Shown in pieces: positions 1-9,574 of a DNA stretch of 64,000 nt (the stretch's first letter is position 1; every line of letters starts with the position of its first letter). The notes beneath the pieces are model-generated. The model ran no database searches and had not been told where the DNA came from. It saw only the letters and a list, made by a program, of their open reading frames with translations. Made by a program: the position numbers and the translations under genes. Source of the stretch: Clostridium acetobutylicum ATCC 824. GTDB lineage: Bacteria > Bacillota > Clostridia > Clostridiales > Clostridiaceae. The stretch is from NCBI RefSeq assembly GCF_000008765.1, contig NC_003030.1:3876881-3940880 (forward strand), read 5' to 3'.

Positions 1-12
1 AAACGTAATTTT

Positions 13-924
13 ATGAAATCTATCATAGAAACATTATCTTTCAATAAAAGAGCCATTTCTATTATTATAGGTCTTTGCATTATATTTACAGGCTCGATTT
101 TCATTTCATCATATCATAAATCTAGAAATATTACAGCAACTAATTTATCTACTTCTAAACATAAAGCACAAAAACCTAAACCGACAAAAAAAGAAAATGA
201 AAAAACTGAAGTTAAAGATACTCAATCAAAAACACAAGTTGTAGCTGCTACAGCTTCTGCCCAGAATACAAGTAAATCCCAAAGATTATATACAAATAAA
301 ACAAGACTTATAGATAAACTCCCATTAAAAGATAGCGGTCAAGCTATTATCGTTGAAACCCCTAATGAATCTAGTACAGCTATGAAACTTTTCACCTATG
401 AAAAAGATAATTCTAATACCTGGCGTTTAAAACTAACCACAAAAGGTGTTGTTGGCGTCAAAGGTATCAGTTTAAATAAAAAAGAAGGAGATCTTAAGAC
501 CCCTGAGGGAATCTTTGGCTTTCTGTTTGAATTTGGAAGTGCTCCAAATCCAGGCACTAAGATGGAATATAAAAGAACACATCCTGGTGATTATTGGTCT
601 TCTTCACGTACTATAAAGGAATATAACACTTGGGTAACCTATAAAGGTTCTCCTGAAACCCGCTTTGGTCATGGAAACTACCAAAATCTTTATACAACTT
701 CATCATACAAATATGCAGCAGCAATCAATTATAATTATGGAACTAATAAAATTATTGGAAATGGGTCAGCCATATTTTTTCACATAGCACCACGAAATGG
801 AGGTGGAACTCCTGGATGTGTAGGAATTCCAGAAACATCTCTTGTACAAATTTTAAAATGGATGGATCCAAGCAAAAATCCAAAAATAGCAATTGGAACA
901 GCCAAATACTTATCTAGTCTCTAA
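13..924 (+). CDS. Membrane-anchored L,D-transpeptidase-like (YkuD fold) protein
   Basis: This is a 303-residue protein with one N-terminal membrane segment (about residues 13-33), a Lys/Thr-rich linker and a C-terminal YkuD-type catalytic region. The family motif is visible as His257 followed by a Gly-rich stretch and Thr-Pro-Gly-Cys269-Val; the Cys is the expected nucleophile. Family members form 3-3 peptidoglycan crosslinks or attach proteins to the wall on the outer face of the membrane, so a cell-wall role is inferred. No ribosome-binding site is visible in the 12 bases before the ATG and the frame is open to the window edge, so the true start may lie upstream. A strong terminator follows. 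Confidence 0.75.
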   Translation: MKSIIETLSFNKRAISIIIGLCIIFTGSIFISSYHKSRNITATNLSTSKHKAQKPKPTKKENEKTEVKDTQSKTQVVAATASAQNTSKSQRLYTNKTRLIDKLPLKDSGQAIIVETPNESSTAMKLFTYEKDNSNTWRLKLTTKGVVGVKGISLNKKEGDLKTPEGIFGFLFEFGSAPNPGTKMEYKRTHPGDYWSSSRTIKEYNTWVTYKGSPETRFGHGNYQNLYTTSSYKYAAAINYNYGTNKIIGNGSAIFFHIAPRNGGGTPGCVGIPETSLVQILKWMDPSKNPKIAIGTAKYLSSL

Positions 925-933
925 AATTTTTAC

Positions 934-968
934 AGCTTATTGCTTAAGCTTCCCTTAGGCAATAAGCT
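934..968 (+). terminator. Rho-independent terminator after the L,D-transpeptidase gene
   Basis: A 15-bp stem (arms 934-948 and 954-968, one G-U pair, 5-nt loop) is followed by CTTATTATTATA. It lies 10 bp after the stop codon. Confidence 0.8.
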
Positions 969-1098
969 CTTATTATTATATGAATGCACTTCAACTCTAT
1001 ACTTATCACAAAAATTCCTATTTATTATTATTTTACATGTAAATAATTTATATACATCTTATATTAACTATGATTTATTTTGATTTTTAATAAATAAA

Positions 1099-1132
1099 GA
1101 TTTTGCCGAACTAAAATCAGTTTTGCAAAATC
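1099..1132 (-). terminator. Probable terminator of the kdp operon
   Basis: Arms GATTTTGC (1099-1106) and GCAAAATC (1125-1132) form a hairpin about 15 bp past the kdpE stop. On the minus strand it is followed by TTTATTTATT. The loop is long (18 nt), so strength is uncertain. Confidence 0.5.
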
Positions 1133-1146
1133 CTTATTCATGCACT

Positions 1147-1845
1147 TTATTCATCAATCAATCTATAGCCAACTCCAACCTCTGTATAGATATACTCAGG
1201 CTGAGCTGGATCCTTCTCTATTTTTCTTCTTAGGTTAGCCATGAATACCCTAAGGGACTGGTTTTCATTGCCTACTGATGCTCCCCATATTTCGTTTATT
1301 ATAAAATTATGAGTTAAAACTCTTCCTGAATATTTACATAGTAAGAACATTATTTTATACTCTATTGGCGTTAAATGAACTTCTTTCCCATTAACAGAAA
1401 CTCGTCTTTTCTCAAAGTCCACAGATAAATTCTTTACTTTAAAAAAATCAATAGACTTATCTTTTGCCTTTCCTGCATTTACATGTCTTAACGATACCCT
1501 TATCCTAGCAAGAAGTTCTCCTATACCAAAAGGCTTTGTAATATAGTCATCTGCCCCCTTGTCAAGTGCTTCAACCTTTTGACGCTCATTTTCCCTTGCT
1601 GAAACAATTATTATGGGCACCTTAGACCATTCCCTTATTTTTCCTATAACTTCAATACCATCGATATCAGGAAGACCTAAATCTAACACTATTAAATCCG
1701 GACTATTAGCCATAGAAAGTGCAATAGCCTCATTTCCCTTATCTGTTTCGCTATATTTATAGCCTTGTGTTGAAAGTGCTGTAGTTATAAAATTTCGTAT
1801 AGGTTTATCATCTTCTACAACGAGAATATAAGGTTTATTATCCAT
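1147..1845 (-). CDS. kdpE: KdpE, potassium-responsive response regulator
   Basis: KdpE is an OmpR/PhoB-class regulator of 232 residues. It has a receiver domain with the acidic pair Glu11-Asp12, phospho-acceptor Asp55 (LIVLD), the switch Lys104 (YITKP) and a C-terminal winged helix. It receives phosphate from KdpD and activates kdp transcription when potassium is scarce. I chose the ATG at 1845 because GGAGG precedes it by about 8 bases; an in-frame start at 1902 would add 19 residues that overlap kdpD and do not resemble the family. It follows kdpD by 13 bp and is the last gene of the operon. Confidence 0.95.
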   Translation of the reverse strand: MDNKPYILVVEDDKPIRNFITTALSTQGYKYSETDKGNEAIALSMANSPDLIVLDLGLPDIDGIEVIGKIREWSKVPIIIVSARENERQKVEALDKGADDYITKPFGIGELLARIRVSLRHVNAGKAKDKSIDFFKVKNLSVDFEKRRVSVNGKEVHLTPIEYKIMFLLCKYSGRVLTHNFIINEIWGASVGNENQSLRVFMANLRRKIEKDPAQPEYIYTEVGVGYRLIDE

Positions 1846-1858
1846 CTTAACGCCTCCA

Positions 1859-4561
1859 CTATAACTCTTTAGGAATATTGAACTTAAAGATAGCTCCTCC
1901 ACTACCTTTGTTAACAGCCTCTATTTTTCCTCCATGAGCTTCTACTATAGACTTACAAATAGCCAGTCCAAGTCCTACTCCTCTCCTTGAATCTGATATT
2001 TTGCTTCCATTTGTAAAAAATCTATCAAATATATTAGGAAGTATATCCTCTGAAATACCCTGTCCTTCATCTATTATTTCAAAAACAACATCCTTCTTTT
2101 TTTCGTAAACCTTAATTTCTATAGTAGAACCTTTAGGTGAGAACTTTGAAGCATTATCTAAAAGATTTATTATAACTTGTTCAATTAAGCTTCCATCCAT
2201 CGATACCATTATAACATCTTCTGGCACACTTACTTTTATCTTATGATTTTTGAAGTATTTAGAGCTTCTTTGCACTGCTTCGGAAACAACCTCTTCCACT
2301 AACTCCACATCTTTTTTTATTTTTGTATTCCCCTCATCAAACTTTGTCATACTAAGCAAATTCTCAATTAATCTTATAAGCCATTCAGTATCTTCATATA
2401 TTCCATTTATAAGCTCCTGTTTTCTCTTTTCATCTATAAGTTCTCCATTTTCAAGTATAGTACTTGCCGCTCCCTTTATACCTGCAAGTGGACTTCTTAA
2501 ATCATGTGAGATTGATCTTAAGAGATTGCTTCTAAGCCTTTCACGCTCTATTTCAACTTTAGATTTTTCTTGTTCCTTTGAAAGTATCTCTCTATCGAGG
2601 GCAATAGCTATTTGACCTGTAACTGTATCAACCACAGCCTTTTTTTGAGGTCTTAAAGGACCACTTGGACACGATACACCTATTACTCCAAGTACTTTAT
2701 TTTTAATTTTTATAGGAATGTAGTACCCTTTTGCTCTATAAAAAGTACTTGTTCCACATCCAGATTCTTTTCCATTTAAAAAGGTCCAGTAGGCAGCAGC
2801 ATTTTCATCCTTACTCATGATGATTTCTTCCTTGGCTCCTTTATCCTTTTTATATACAAATGGTGTTGAAAGCTTATTACTAGTGTCTGCCAAATAGCAT
2901 ATTACATTTCTATTAACTAATCTTGATATATACTTTATACCTATGGACACAACCTCGGAGGTTCCAACAGCACTCAATAGCTTACCACTTACTATATACA
3001 AAGTTTGAGTCCTTTTTTCCCTCATATTAGAATCTTGAGCTTCCTTTTGCACCTTATTAGTAAGACTTCCAATTATGAATGCAACAATCATCATTATTGG
3101 AAAGGTAACAAGATAGCTTTTATCATAAACTATAAAAGAATTTTTAGGTTCAGTAAATCTATAATTGAACACTAATACAGCTGCTATGGATGATATTATC
3201 CCCATAATTTGCCCTTTAGTTGCCATATATACAATTATTACACCAAGTATAAATATCATTATAACATTGACATCCTTAAAGCCCATGTAACTAAAAAGTT
3301 CAGCTATATCTGTAGTAATTGCCATAATTATTATTGCTTTTAATACATCCTTAACTGATCCTTTATGCTGAATACTTATTTTTGATAAAATACTATTTTT
3401 GTGATCTCTATAATAAGATGAATTCGGTATCATATAGACATCTATATAAGAATTTGAATCCATAAGCTTATCTACTACATCCTTAGCATAAAAATGCAGG
3501 AGAGTTCCTGTTCTTTTATGATTTTTTCCTATTACTATTTTAGTAGTGTTTCTAAGCTCTGCATATCTTATTATTTGGTCTGCAACATTTTCTCCATGAA
3601 CAGTAACAAGTTCCCCACCTAAAAGCTCCACCAGATTAAAATTTGCATTGAGGGTTTCCTTATCTGCTTTACCTAAGCTTCTACCAGTATCAACATAAAG
3701 TGCTATCCACTTTGAATGGTAGGATTCTGCCATCCTTGCAGCAGTTCTTATTATTCTTGCCGAAGATGGTGAGGTTCCTATACACGCAAGTATTTGATCT
3801 GAGGTTGCCATTACTGTAATTTGACCCTTTGATAATCTTGCAATTTCTATTTCAAAATTAACTCTATCCGCAGTTCTTCTAAGGGCAATTTCTCTTAATG
3901 CATATAAATTATTCTTAGTAAAAAAATTATTGAATGCCCTTTTAACCTGCTCTTTCCTATATATCTTACCGTCTGTAAATCTCTTTAAAAGCTCATCTGG
4001 TTCTATATCTATTAATTCAACCTTATCTGCATCATCAAATACCTTGTCTGGAATAGTTTCTCTTACTGAAACATGAGTTATATTTGCAACTATATCATTT
4101 AAGCTTTCTATATGCTGAACATTTAAAGTGGTGTACACATCAATTCCTGCATCCAAAAGCTCCTCTATATCCTTCCATCTTTTTTTATTCCTTTGACTTT
4201 TTGCATTAGTATGCGCTAATTCATCTACAAGAATTATTTCAGGCTTTCTTAAAAGCGCTTTATCTACATCAAATTCCCTTAGTATAACTCCTTTATAATC
4301 TATATTTTTTACTGGTATCTGTGGAAGCCCCTTTGTAAGTGACATTGTATCCATCCTTGCGTGAGGCTCTATATACCCTATAACTATATCCTTTCCAAGT
4401 TCTTTCATATAGTGAGCAGCTCTAAGCATTGCATAGGTTTTACCTACACCCGCTGCATAGCCAAAAAAGATTTTTAATTTGCCTCTATTCTTATTTTTTT
4501 CTTCCTTATCTATTTTGTTTAAAAGATAATATGGATCAGGTCTTTCGTAGTTGATATCCAT
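1859..4561 (-). CDS. kdpD: KdpD, potassium/turgor sensor histidine kinase
   Basis: KdpD is a full-length 900-residue kinase. In order it has the KdpD N-terminal domain with Walker A GYAAGVGKT (34-42) and a Walker B-like LVDELAHTN (111-119), a universal-stress-protein domain (about 245-375), four membrane segments (about 405-500), a GAF-like region (about 520-655), a dimerisation helix with phospho-acceptor His686 (SISHDLRSPL), and an ATPase domain with N box near 800 and GVGLGLAIC near 861. It phosphorylates KdpE. In some Firmicutes the USP domain binds c-di-AMP; a partly similar Ser-rich segment followed by WIALY (285-289) is seen here, but binding is only inferred. GGGGG precedes the ATG. 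Confidence 0.95.
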   Translation of the reverse strand: MDINYERPDPYYLLNKIDKEEKNKNRGKLKIFFGYAAGVGKTYAMLRAAHYMKELGKDIVIGYIEPHARMDTMSLTKGLPQIPVKNIDYKGVILREFDVDKALLRKPEIILVDELAHTNAKSQRNKKRWKDIEELLDAGIDVYTTLNVQHIESLNDIVANITHVSVRETIPDKVFDDADKVELIDIEPDELLKRFTDGKIYRKEQVKRAFNNFFTKNNLYALREIALRRTADRVNFEIEIARLSKGQITVMATSDQILACIGTSPSSARIIRTAARMAESYHSKWIALYVDTGRSLGKADKETLNANFNLVELLGGELVTVHGENVADQIIRYAELRNTTKIVIGKNHKRTGTLLHFYAKDVVDKLMDSNSYIDVYMIPNSSYYRDHKNSILSKISIQHKGSVKDVLKAIIIMAITTDIAELFSYMGFKDVNVIMIFILGVIIVYMATKGQIMGIISSIAAVLVFNYRFTEPKNSFIVYDKSYLVTFPIMMIVAFIIGSLTNKVQKEAQDSNMREKRTQTLYIVSGKLLSAVGTSEVVSIGIKYISRLVNRNVICYLADTSNKLSTPFVYKKDKGAKEEIIMSKDENAAAYWTFLNGKESGCGTSTFYRAKGYYIPIKIKNKVLGVIGVSCPSGPLRPQKKAVVDTVTGQIAIALDREILSKEQEKSKVEIERERLRSNLLRSISHDLRSPLAGIKGAASTILENGELIDEKRKQELINGIYEDTEWLIRLIENLLSMTKFDEGNTKIKKDVELVEEVVSEAVQRSSKYFKNHKIKVSVPEDVIMVSMDGSLIEQVIINLLDNASKFSPKGSTIEIKVYEKKKDVVFEIIDEGQGISEDILPNIFDRFFTNGSKISDSRRGVGLGLAICKSIVEAHGGKIEAVNKGSGGAIFKFNIPKEL

Positions 4562-4581
4562 ATAAATTCCCCCATTTTAAT

Positions 4582-4619
4582 ATGGGTAAACCGCTCAACT
4601 ATTATGACAGCTTACCCAT
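4582..4619 (-). other. Hairpin between kdpX and kdpD
   Basis: Perfect 8-bp arms ATGGGTAA (4582-4589) and TTACCCAT (4612-4619) lie just after the kdpX stop and before the kdpD ribosome-binding site. No T-run follows on the minus strand, so it looks more like a processing or stability element separating transport from sensor genes than a full terminator. Confidence 0.45.
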
Positions 4620-4627
4620 AGATTACA

Positions 4628-4972
4628 CTACTTTTTATAATAAATATCATTCCCCAGCTTTAATGAGTTCCCCTTGAAAATGCCTTTAATAACACTTTTA
4701 CCTACATAATTATATTTATTATCAATCCTTATTTTTATCCTATTATCTACTACAAGATACTTTGCTTTTGTAGAGAAAACATCTCTATATTCATTATTTA
4801 TAATAGTACAGTTGTCATCATTATTATTCAATATTAAAATCACATTTCCTCTTTTTGATAAATACTTTCCTGAATAAGGATTGAATCTATATTCCCTTAA
4901 ACTTCTAAATAAATAATAGCTAATTGAACCTACTATAAACAATAAAACAACTACAAAAGTGAATTTTCTCAT
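4628..4972 (-). CDS. kdpX: KdpX, small membrane-anchored protein of the kdp operon
   Basis: This 114-residue protein has one N-terminal membrane helix (about 4-22) and a basic, beta-rich tail of about 90 residues. I do not recognise a domain. The gene lies between kdpC and kdpD, starting 2 bp after the kdpC stop, the position of the gene called kdpX in C. acetobutylicum; it is absent from the enterobacterial operon. Function is unknown. Its place suggests an accessory to the transporter or a link between transporter and sensor, which is inference. It is followed by a hairpin. Confidence 0.8.
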   Translation of the reverse strand: MRKFTFVVVLLFIVGSISYYLFRSLREYRFNPYSGKYLSKRGNVILILNNNDDNCTIINNEYRDVFSTKAKYLVVDNRIKIRIDNKYNYVGKSVIKGIFKGNSLKLGNDIYYKK

Positions 4973-4974
4973 TA

Positions 4975-5592
4975 TTACTCACCTATTTTACTATTCTTTA
5001 GCATTGAAGCTACCTCAAGATTAACCTTAAGAACATTTACTCTTTCCTCTCCAAGTACTCCCAAAGTCCTACCTTCTGTACATTTTTTTATTATTTGTTT
5101 AAGTTTACTTTGGCTTATGCCTGTTGCCTTTGATACAGAAGGCACTTGAATTTCAGCTGCTTTAGGGCTTATATCTGGATCTAATCCAGAGCCCGAGCTA
5201 GTTAAAAGATCTGTAGGTATCTCATCCTTCTTCACTCCTGGATGAGTTTTTAAGAAATCATCTATATCCTTTTTAACCCTATTTTTTAAATCCTTATTGG
5301 ATGGAGCTAGGTTCTGTGAACCAGAGGCCACTTCATCCTTATTTGAGTCATTTTTAGTGTAGGTATTATAATTTACAGAAGAAACTCTTCCTCTAAAAAA
5401 TCTTTTATCCGTAAAGTTTTGTCCTAAAAGAGCAGAGCCAACCTCCTTACCCTTAAAGGTAACTATGCTTCCATTTGCTTTATTATGAAAAACTGTCTGC
5501 CCTACTGCCGTTATAAAAAGTGGATATATAAGTCCACATATTATTATTAAAACAATACCTAATCTAAGAGCACTTTTAAAATATTTCATCAA
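4975..5592 (-). CDS. kdpC: KdpC, potassium-transporting ATPase subunit C
   Basis: KdpC is a 205-residue protein with a single N-terminal membrane helix (about 12-32) and an extracytoplasmic domain carrying the usual [10 protein letters not shown] and [13 protein letters not shown] signatures. It stabilises the KdpA-KdpB complex. The frame starts TTG-ATG. A GGAGG at 5603-5607 sits 10 bases before the TTG and 13 before the ATG at 5589, so the start is uncertain by one residue. It follows kdpB by 17 bp. Confidence 0.95.
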
Positions 5593-5609
5593 TTAAACCA
5601 TGCCTCCTT

Positions 5610-7667
5610 CTATCCTAAATTAAGGATTCTAACCATTGGGGTTATTATCATATCAATTATCTTAATTCCAACAAACGGAACTATAATTCCACCAAAACCA
5701 AATACAATCATATTTCTTAAAAGAAGAGCTTCTGATTTCATAGGTCTGTACTTTACACCCTTCATTGCAATAGGTATTAATGCCGGTATTATTATCGCAT
5801 TAAATATAAGTGCCGATAGTATTGCACTATAAGGAGTAGACAGGTGCATTATATTCATTAGCTGCATTTTTGGTATTGCTATTGTAAATATAGCTGGTAT
5901 TATAGCAAAATATTTAGCAACATCATTTGCTATACTAAAGGTAGTAAGCGCCCCTCTTGTTATTAAAAGTTGCTTTCCGATTTCTACAACCTCAAGCACT
6001 TTTGTAGGATCCGAATCCAAATCTACCATGTTAGCAGCCTCTTTAGCTGCGGTTGTTCCACTATTCATTGCAAGACCAACATCTGCCTGAGCAAGTGCTG
6101 GTGCATCGTTAGTTCCATCACCTGTCATTGCAACAAGTTTTCCTTCGTCCTGTTCCTTTTTTATAGCTTCTATCTTATCTTCAGGTTTACACTCAGCTAT
6201 AAATCCATCCACACCAGCTTCCTTTGCTATAGTTGCGGCTGTTAAAGGATTATCCCCTGTACACATTATTGTCTTTATACCTATTTCCCTAAGCCTTTCA
6301 AATCTCTCAACTAAGCCTGGCTTTACTGTATCCTTAAGATATATAACTCCATAAATTTTATTATCAACACATACTACAAGTGGCGTTCCTCCAAGCTTTG
6401 CTACCTTGTTTACAGCTTCATCTAAATCTTTAGGAATAACTCCTTTTAACTCCTGTACTCTTTTCTTTATGGCATCATATGCTCCTTTTTTAACTGCAGT
6501 TCCATTTTCTAGCTTTATTCCGCTCATTCTTGTTTGAGCTGTAAACTCTTCAAATTCTATACTCTCATATTTTTTAGTATCTATTGTTATACCTAACTGT
6601 TTTCCAAGTTCAACTATTGACTTACCCTCAGGGGTATCATCTTTTAAAGAACACATAACGGAGTAATCTATTAATTTTTGTTTATCTGCACCTCCAACCG
6701 TTATAAAATCAGCTGCTAGTCTATTTCCATAGGTTATAGTTCCTGTTTTATCAAGAATCATTGTATCAACATCACCACAAGCCTCTACTGCTTTTCCTGA
6801 CATTGCTATTACATTAAATCTTGTAACTCTATCCATTCCTGCTATACCTATTGCTGATAAAAGTCCTCCTATGGTTGTTGGAATAAGACAAACTAAAAGT
6901 GCTATCAAGGTTGACATAGGAATCTTTACACCTGTGTATGTTGCCATAGGGTAAAGTGCAACCAAGACAATTAAAAATATCAAAGTAAGACTAACAAGTA
7001 TTGTATTAAGTGCAATTTCATTAGGAGTTTTTTGCCTTGAAGCACCTTCTACAAGATTAATCATTTTATCAAGGAAGGATTCTCCTGGTGTTGCTGTTAT
7101 TTCAACCTTTAACCAATCGCTTACAACCTTTGTTCCTCCTGTAACTGATGCAAAATCTCCTCCTGGCTCCTTCATAACAGGTGCTGATTCTCCTGTTATT
7201 GCTGATTCATCTACAGATGCAACTCCGTCAACCACTTCACCGTCGTTTGGTATTACATCTCCATTTTCTACAAGAACTACATCACCCTTTTTAAGCTCAT
7301 TTGCATTTATAGTTTTTATACTACCATCTTTTCCTATGAGCTTTGCTATTGTATCCTTACGGGTCTTTTTAAGTGCATCTGCTTGAGCTTTTCCGCGTCC
7401 TTCAGCTACAGACTCTGCAAAATTAGCAAATAGCACCGTTATAAATAAAATGATTGTTACAATTAAGTTATATACTCTTAAATTGTGTCCCTTATCTCCA
7501 AATATACTTGGAAAAATGGTTAATAAAATTGTAACGAAGAATCCAACCTCAACCACAAACATAACCGGATTTTTCATCATATATTTAGGGTTTAATTTTT
7601 TAAAAGACTCAATTATGGCTTCCTTTAATATATCCTTTGTAATAAATTTTGACTTTTTACTTTTCAT
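5610..7667 (-). CDS. kdpB: KdpB, potassium-transporting P-type ATPase catalytic subunit
   Basis: KdpB is a 685-residue P-type ATPase with actuator motif TGES (158-161), phosphorylation motif DKTGT with Asp306, the hinge motif [13 protein letters not shown] and seven or so membrane helices. ATP hydrolysis here drives high-affinity potassium uptake through KdpA. The Ser in TGES corresponds to the residue whose phosphorylation inhibits the Escherichia coli enzyme, so that control point is conserved in sequence. The gene lies 21 bp after kdpA and is followed closely by kdpC. Confidence 0.97.
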   Translation of the reverse strand: MKSKKSKFITKDILKEAIIESFKKLNPKYMMKNPVMFVVEVGFFVTILLTIFPSIFGDKGHNLRVYNLIVTIILFITVLFANFAESVAEGRGKAQADALKKTRKDTIAKLIGKDGSIKTINANELKKGDVVLVENGDVIPNDGEVVDGVASVDESAITGESAPVMKEPGGDFASVTGGTKVVSDWLKVEITATPGESFLDKMINLVEGASRQKTPNEIALNTILVSLTLIFLIVLVALYPMATYTGVKIPMSTLIALLVCLIPTTIGGLLSAIGIAGMDRVTRFNVIAMSGKAVEACGDVDTMILDKTGTITYGNRLAADFITVGGADKQKLIDYSVMCSLKDDTPEGKSIVELGKQLGITIDTKKYESIEFEEFTAQTRMSGIKLENGTAVKKGAYDAIKKRVQELKGVIPKDLDEAVNKVAKLGGTPLVVCVDNKIYGVIYLKDTVKPGLVERFERLREIGIKTIMCTGDNPLTAATIAKEAGVDGFIAECKPEDKIEAIKKEQDEGKLVAMTGDGTNDAPALAQADVGLAMNSGTTAAKEAANMVDLDSDPTKVLEVVEIGKQLLITRGALTTFSIANDVAKYFAIIPAIFTIAIPKMQLMNIMHLSTPYSAILSALIFNAIIIPALIPIAMKGVKYRPMKSEALLLRNMIVFGFGGIIVPFVGIKIIDMIITPMVRILNLG

Positions 7668-7688
7668 AATGACCTCACCCCTTATGCT

Positions 7689-9362
7689 TTATAGCGTTAG
7701 ATACTCTGAAATAGGTCCAAGTGCAACTGCTGGAAGAAATGTAAGTGCTCCAATTATAACTATAATAACTATTAACGTTACAGTAAAAATAGTGTTGTCG
7801 GTTTTAAAGGTTCCTTGCGTTGCCGGTACTGCTCTTTTAGCCGCAAAAGAACTTGCTACTGCTAAAAGTATTATTATAGATAAATATCTTCCTAGAAACA
7901 TAACCACACCTGCTGAGACATTCCAAAACATCGTGTTATCTATAAGCCCTTCAAATCCAGAACCATTATTAGCTGCTGAACTGGTAAATTGATATAAAAC
8001 TTGTGTAAGTCCGTGAAAACCTGGATTCGATATTCCTGCTAGTCCCTGTTTTGTTGTAAGCGCCAAAGCTGAAGACATTAATATTAAAAATGGATGCACA
8101 ATTATAGCAAAAGCTACTAGCTTTATTTCTTTGCCTTCAATTTTCTTATTCAAAAACTCTGGAGTTCTTCCTACCATAAGTCCGCAGAGGAAAACTGTTA
8201 AAATGGCGTACATTATCATGTTCATAAAGCCAACTCCAACGCCTCCAAAAATTACATTTAGCATCATATTTATAAGAGGTACAGCTCCTCCAATTGGTGT
8301 TAGCGAATCGTGCATATTATTAACCGCTCCACAGGAGGTATCCGTTGTGACTGTGGTAAATAAACTAGACCCTGCTATTCCAAACCTCTCTTCTTTCCCC
8401 TCCAGGTTTCCCATGCTCTGACTTAAGCCTATACGTGAGAGTGCTGGATTTCCTGCTTTCTCAGCGGAAAAACATATAGCTGCTCCTGCTAAAAGTAGTA
8501 CCATCATAGCTGCAAATATGGCTACTGCCTGTTTTTTCTTTTTTATCATGTGTCCAAAACATACTACCATTGATCCTGCTAGTAAAAGCAGGGTTATTAT
8601 CTGCACTGAATTGGTAAGCGGTGTTGGATTTTCAAAAGGATGAGATGAATTAGCACTAAAAAAGCCTCCCCCATTTGTTCCAATAAGCTTTATTGCTTCA
8701 AGGCTTGCAACTGGACCAAGTGGAATATTTTGAAGCTTTCCTTCTATTGTCGTAACTGTCTTATTTGCCGAAAGTGTTTGTGGTACTCCCTGTCCAATAT
8801 AAAATATAGCGACAATTATAGATAGAGGAAGTAATATTCTTGTTGTAATTCTTACAAGATCAACATAGAAGTTTCCTAATTTCTTCTTGCCTGAAAGTGC
8901 TCTTATAAATGCTAATGCAACTGCTATTCCTGTTGCAGCAGCAAAGAACATAAAAAATGTAATTACTATCATTTGCGATAAATAAGAGGCTCCAGTTTCT
9001 CCTGCATAATCTTGCAGATTTGTATTAGTTAAAAAGCTTATTATTGTGTTAAAGGTGAGTCCTTGTTCCATTCCCTTTACATGATTAGGATTAAAAATAC
9101 CTACTGCTTGAATTCTTAAAATTATATACCCTATAATTGCTGGAACTGCATTACACATTAAAAGTGCAAAAATATATTGCTTCCAGTTCATTTCCTCTTC
9201 TTTTTGTATACCTGAAAGCTTATATATAAAGCCATCAATCTTATCTAATACTGGATCTAATAAAGTTTTTTTGTGCTCTGAAACCTTGTACATATATCTT
9301 CCTATAGGTATACAAAGAAGTACGAACACAATAAGAATAATTGCTATTTGTAATATTTCCAT
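7689..9362 (-). CDS. kdpA: KdpA, potassium-binding and translocating subunit
   Basis: KdpA is a 557-residue polytopic protein of the K+-transporter superfamily with about ten helices. The selectivity-filter-like loops are clear: TNGGGFFSANSSHPFENP, DTSCGAVNNMHDSL and SSAANNGSGFEGL. It binds K+ from outside and passes it to the pump. The ATG at 9362 is preceded by GAGGAGG at a good distance. It begins 19 bp after the small kdpY gene and is cotranscribed with it. Confidence 0.97.
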   Translation of the reverse strand: MEILQIAIILIVFVLLCIPIGRYMYKVSEHKKTLLDPVLDKIDGFIYKLSGIQKEEEMNWKQYIFALLMCNAVPAIIGYIILRIQAVGIFNPNHVKGMEQGLTFNTIISFLTNTNLQDYAGETGASYLSQMIVITFFMFFAAATGIAVALAFIRALSGKKKLGNFYVDLVRITTRILLPLSIIVAIFYIGQGVPQTLSANKTVTTIEGKLQNIPLGPVASLEAIKLIGTNGGGFFSANSSHPFENPTPLTNSVQIITLLLLAGSMVVCFGHMIKKKKQAVAIFAAMMVLLLAGAAICFSAEKAGNPALSRIGLSQSMGNLEGKEERFGIAGSSLFTTVTTDTSCGAVNNMHDSLTPIGGAVPLINMMLNVIFGGVGVGFMNMIMYAILTVFLCGLMVGRTPEFLNKKIEGKEIKLVAFAIIVHPFLILMSSALALTTKQGLAGISNPGFHGLTQVLYQFTSSAANNGSGFEGLIDNTMFWNVSAGVVMFLGRYLSIIILLAVASSFAAKRAVPATQGTFKTDNTIFTVTLIVIIVIIGALTFLPAVALGPISEYLTL

Positions 9363-9381
9363 ATCTTAACCTCCTCGTTAC

Positions 9382-9459
9382 CTAAAATTTTTCAGGATTA
9401 AATAATGCATAGCACAAATATATAAATAGAAAAATGATTATAATAGCTAAAAGTATCAT
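9382..9459 (-). CDS. kdpY: KdpF-like 25-residue membrane peptide (kdpY)
   Basis: This 25-residue peptide is a single hydrophobic helix (MILLAIIIIFLFIYLCYA) ending in LFNPEKF. That matches the KdpF pattern, in which a helix ends in YAL-N-E-F. KdpF stabilises the KdpABC complex. A GGGGG ribosome-binding site lies 8 bases upstream, and kdpA follows by 19 bp. In the C. acetobutylicum kdp literature the two small genes ahead of kdpA are called kdpZ and kdpY; assigning this one to kdpY follows from order. Confidence 0.85.
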   Translation of the reverse strand: MILLAIIIIFLFIYLCYALFNPEKF

Positions 9460-9478
9460 ATTGAATCCCCCTTAAAAA

Positions 9479-9574
9479 CTACTTCTTATTTATGGTTCCT
9501 TCACACCAGTTTATAAAATACCTTAAAAATAAAAAGCCTAGAACTATTAATACTAGAAAAATAACATCAAGCAT
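9479..9574 (-). CDS. kdpZ: KdpZ, 31-residue membrane peptide heading the kdp operon
   Basis: This 31-residue peptide is one hydrophobic helix (LDVIFLVLIVLGFLFLRYF) with a polar tail ending in NKK. A strong GGAGG (9582-9586) stands 7 bases before the ATG, and the stop is 19 bp before the kdpY start. I see no family match apart from its position as the first gene of the operon, where it corresponds to kdpZ. A role as a small helper of the Kdp complex is inferred from context. Confidence 0.8.
   Translation of the reverse strand: MLDVIFLVLIVLGFLFLRYFINWCEGTINKK

Noticed and set aside
1845..1902. Longer KdpE start
   Set aside because: The extra residues overlap kdpD and do not match the family; GGAGG supports the start at 1845.
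2250..2615. Open frame of 121 codons opposite kdpD
   Set aside because: It lies wholly antisense to a well-supported gene, with Ser/Phe-rich low-complexity translation and no ribosome-binding site.
7450..7992. Open frame of 180 codons opposite kdpB/kdpA
   Set aside because: It spans the antisense of two conserved genes and their junction; its sequence has no family features.
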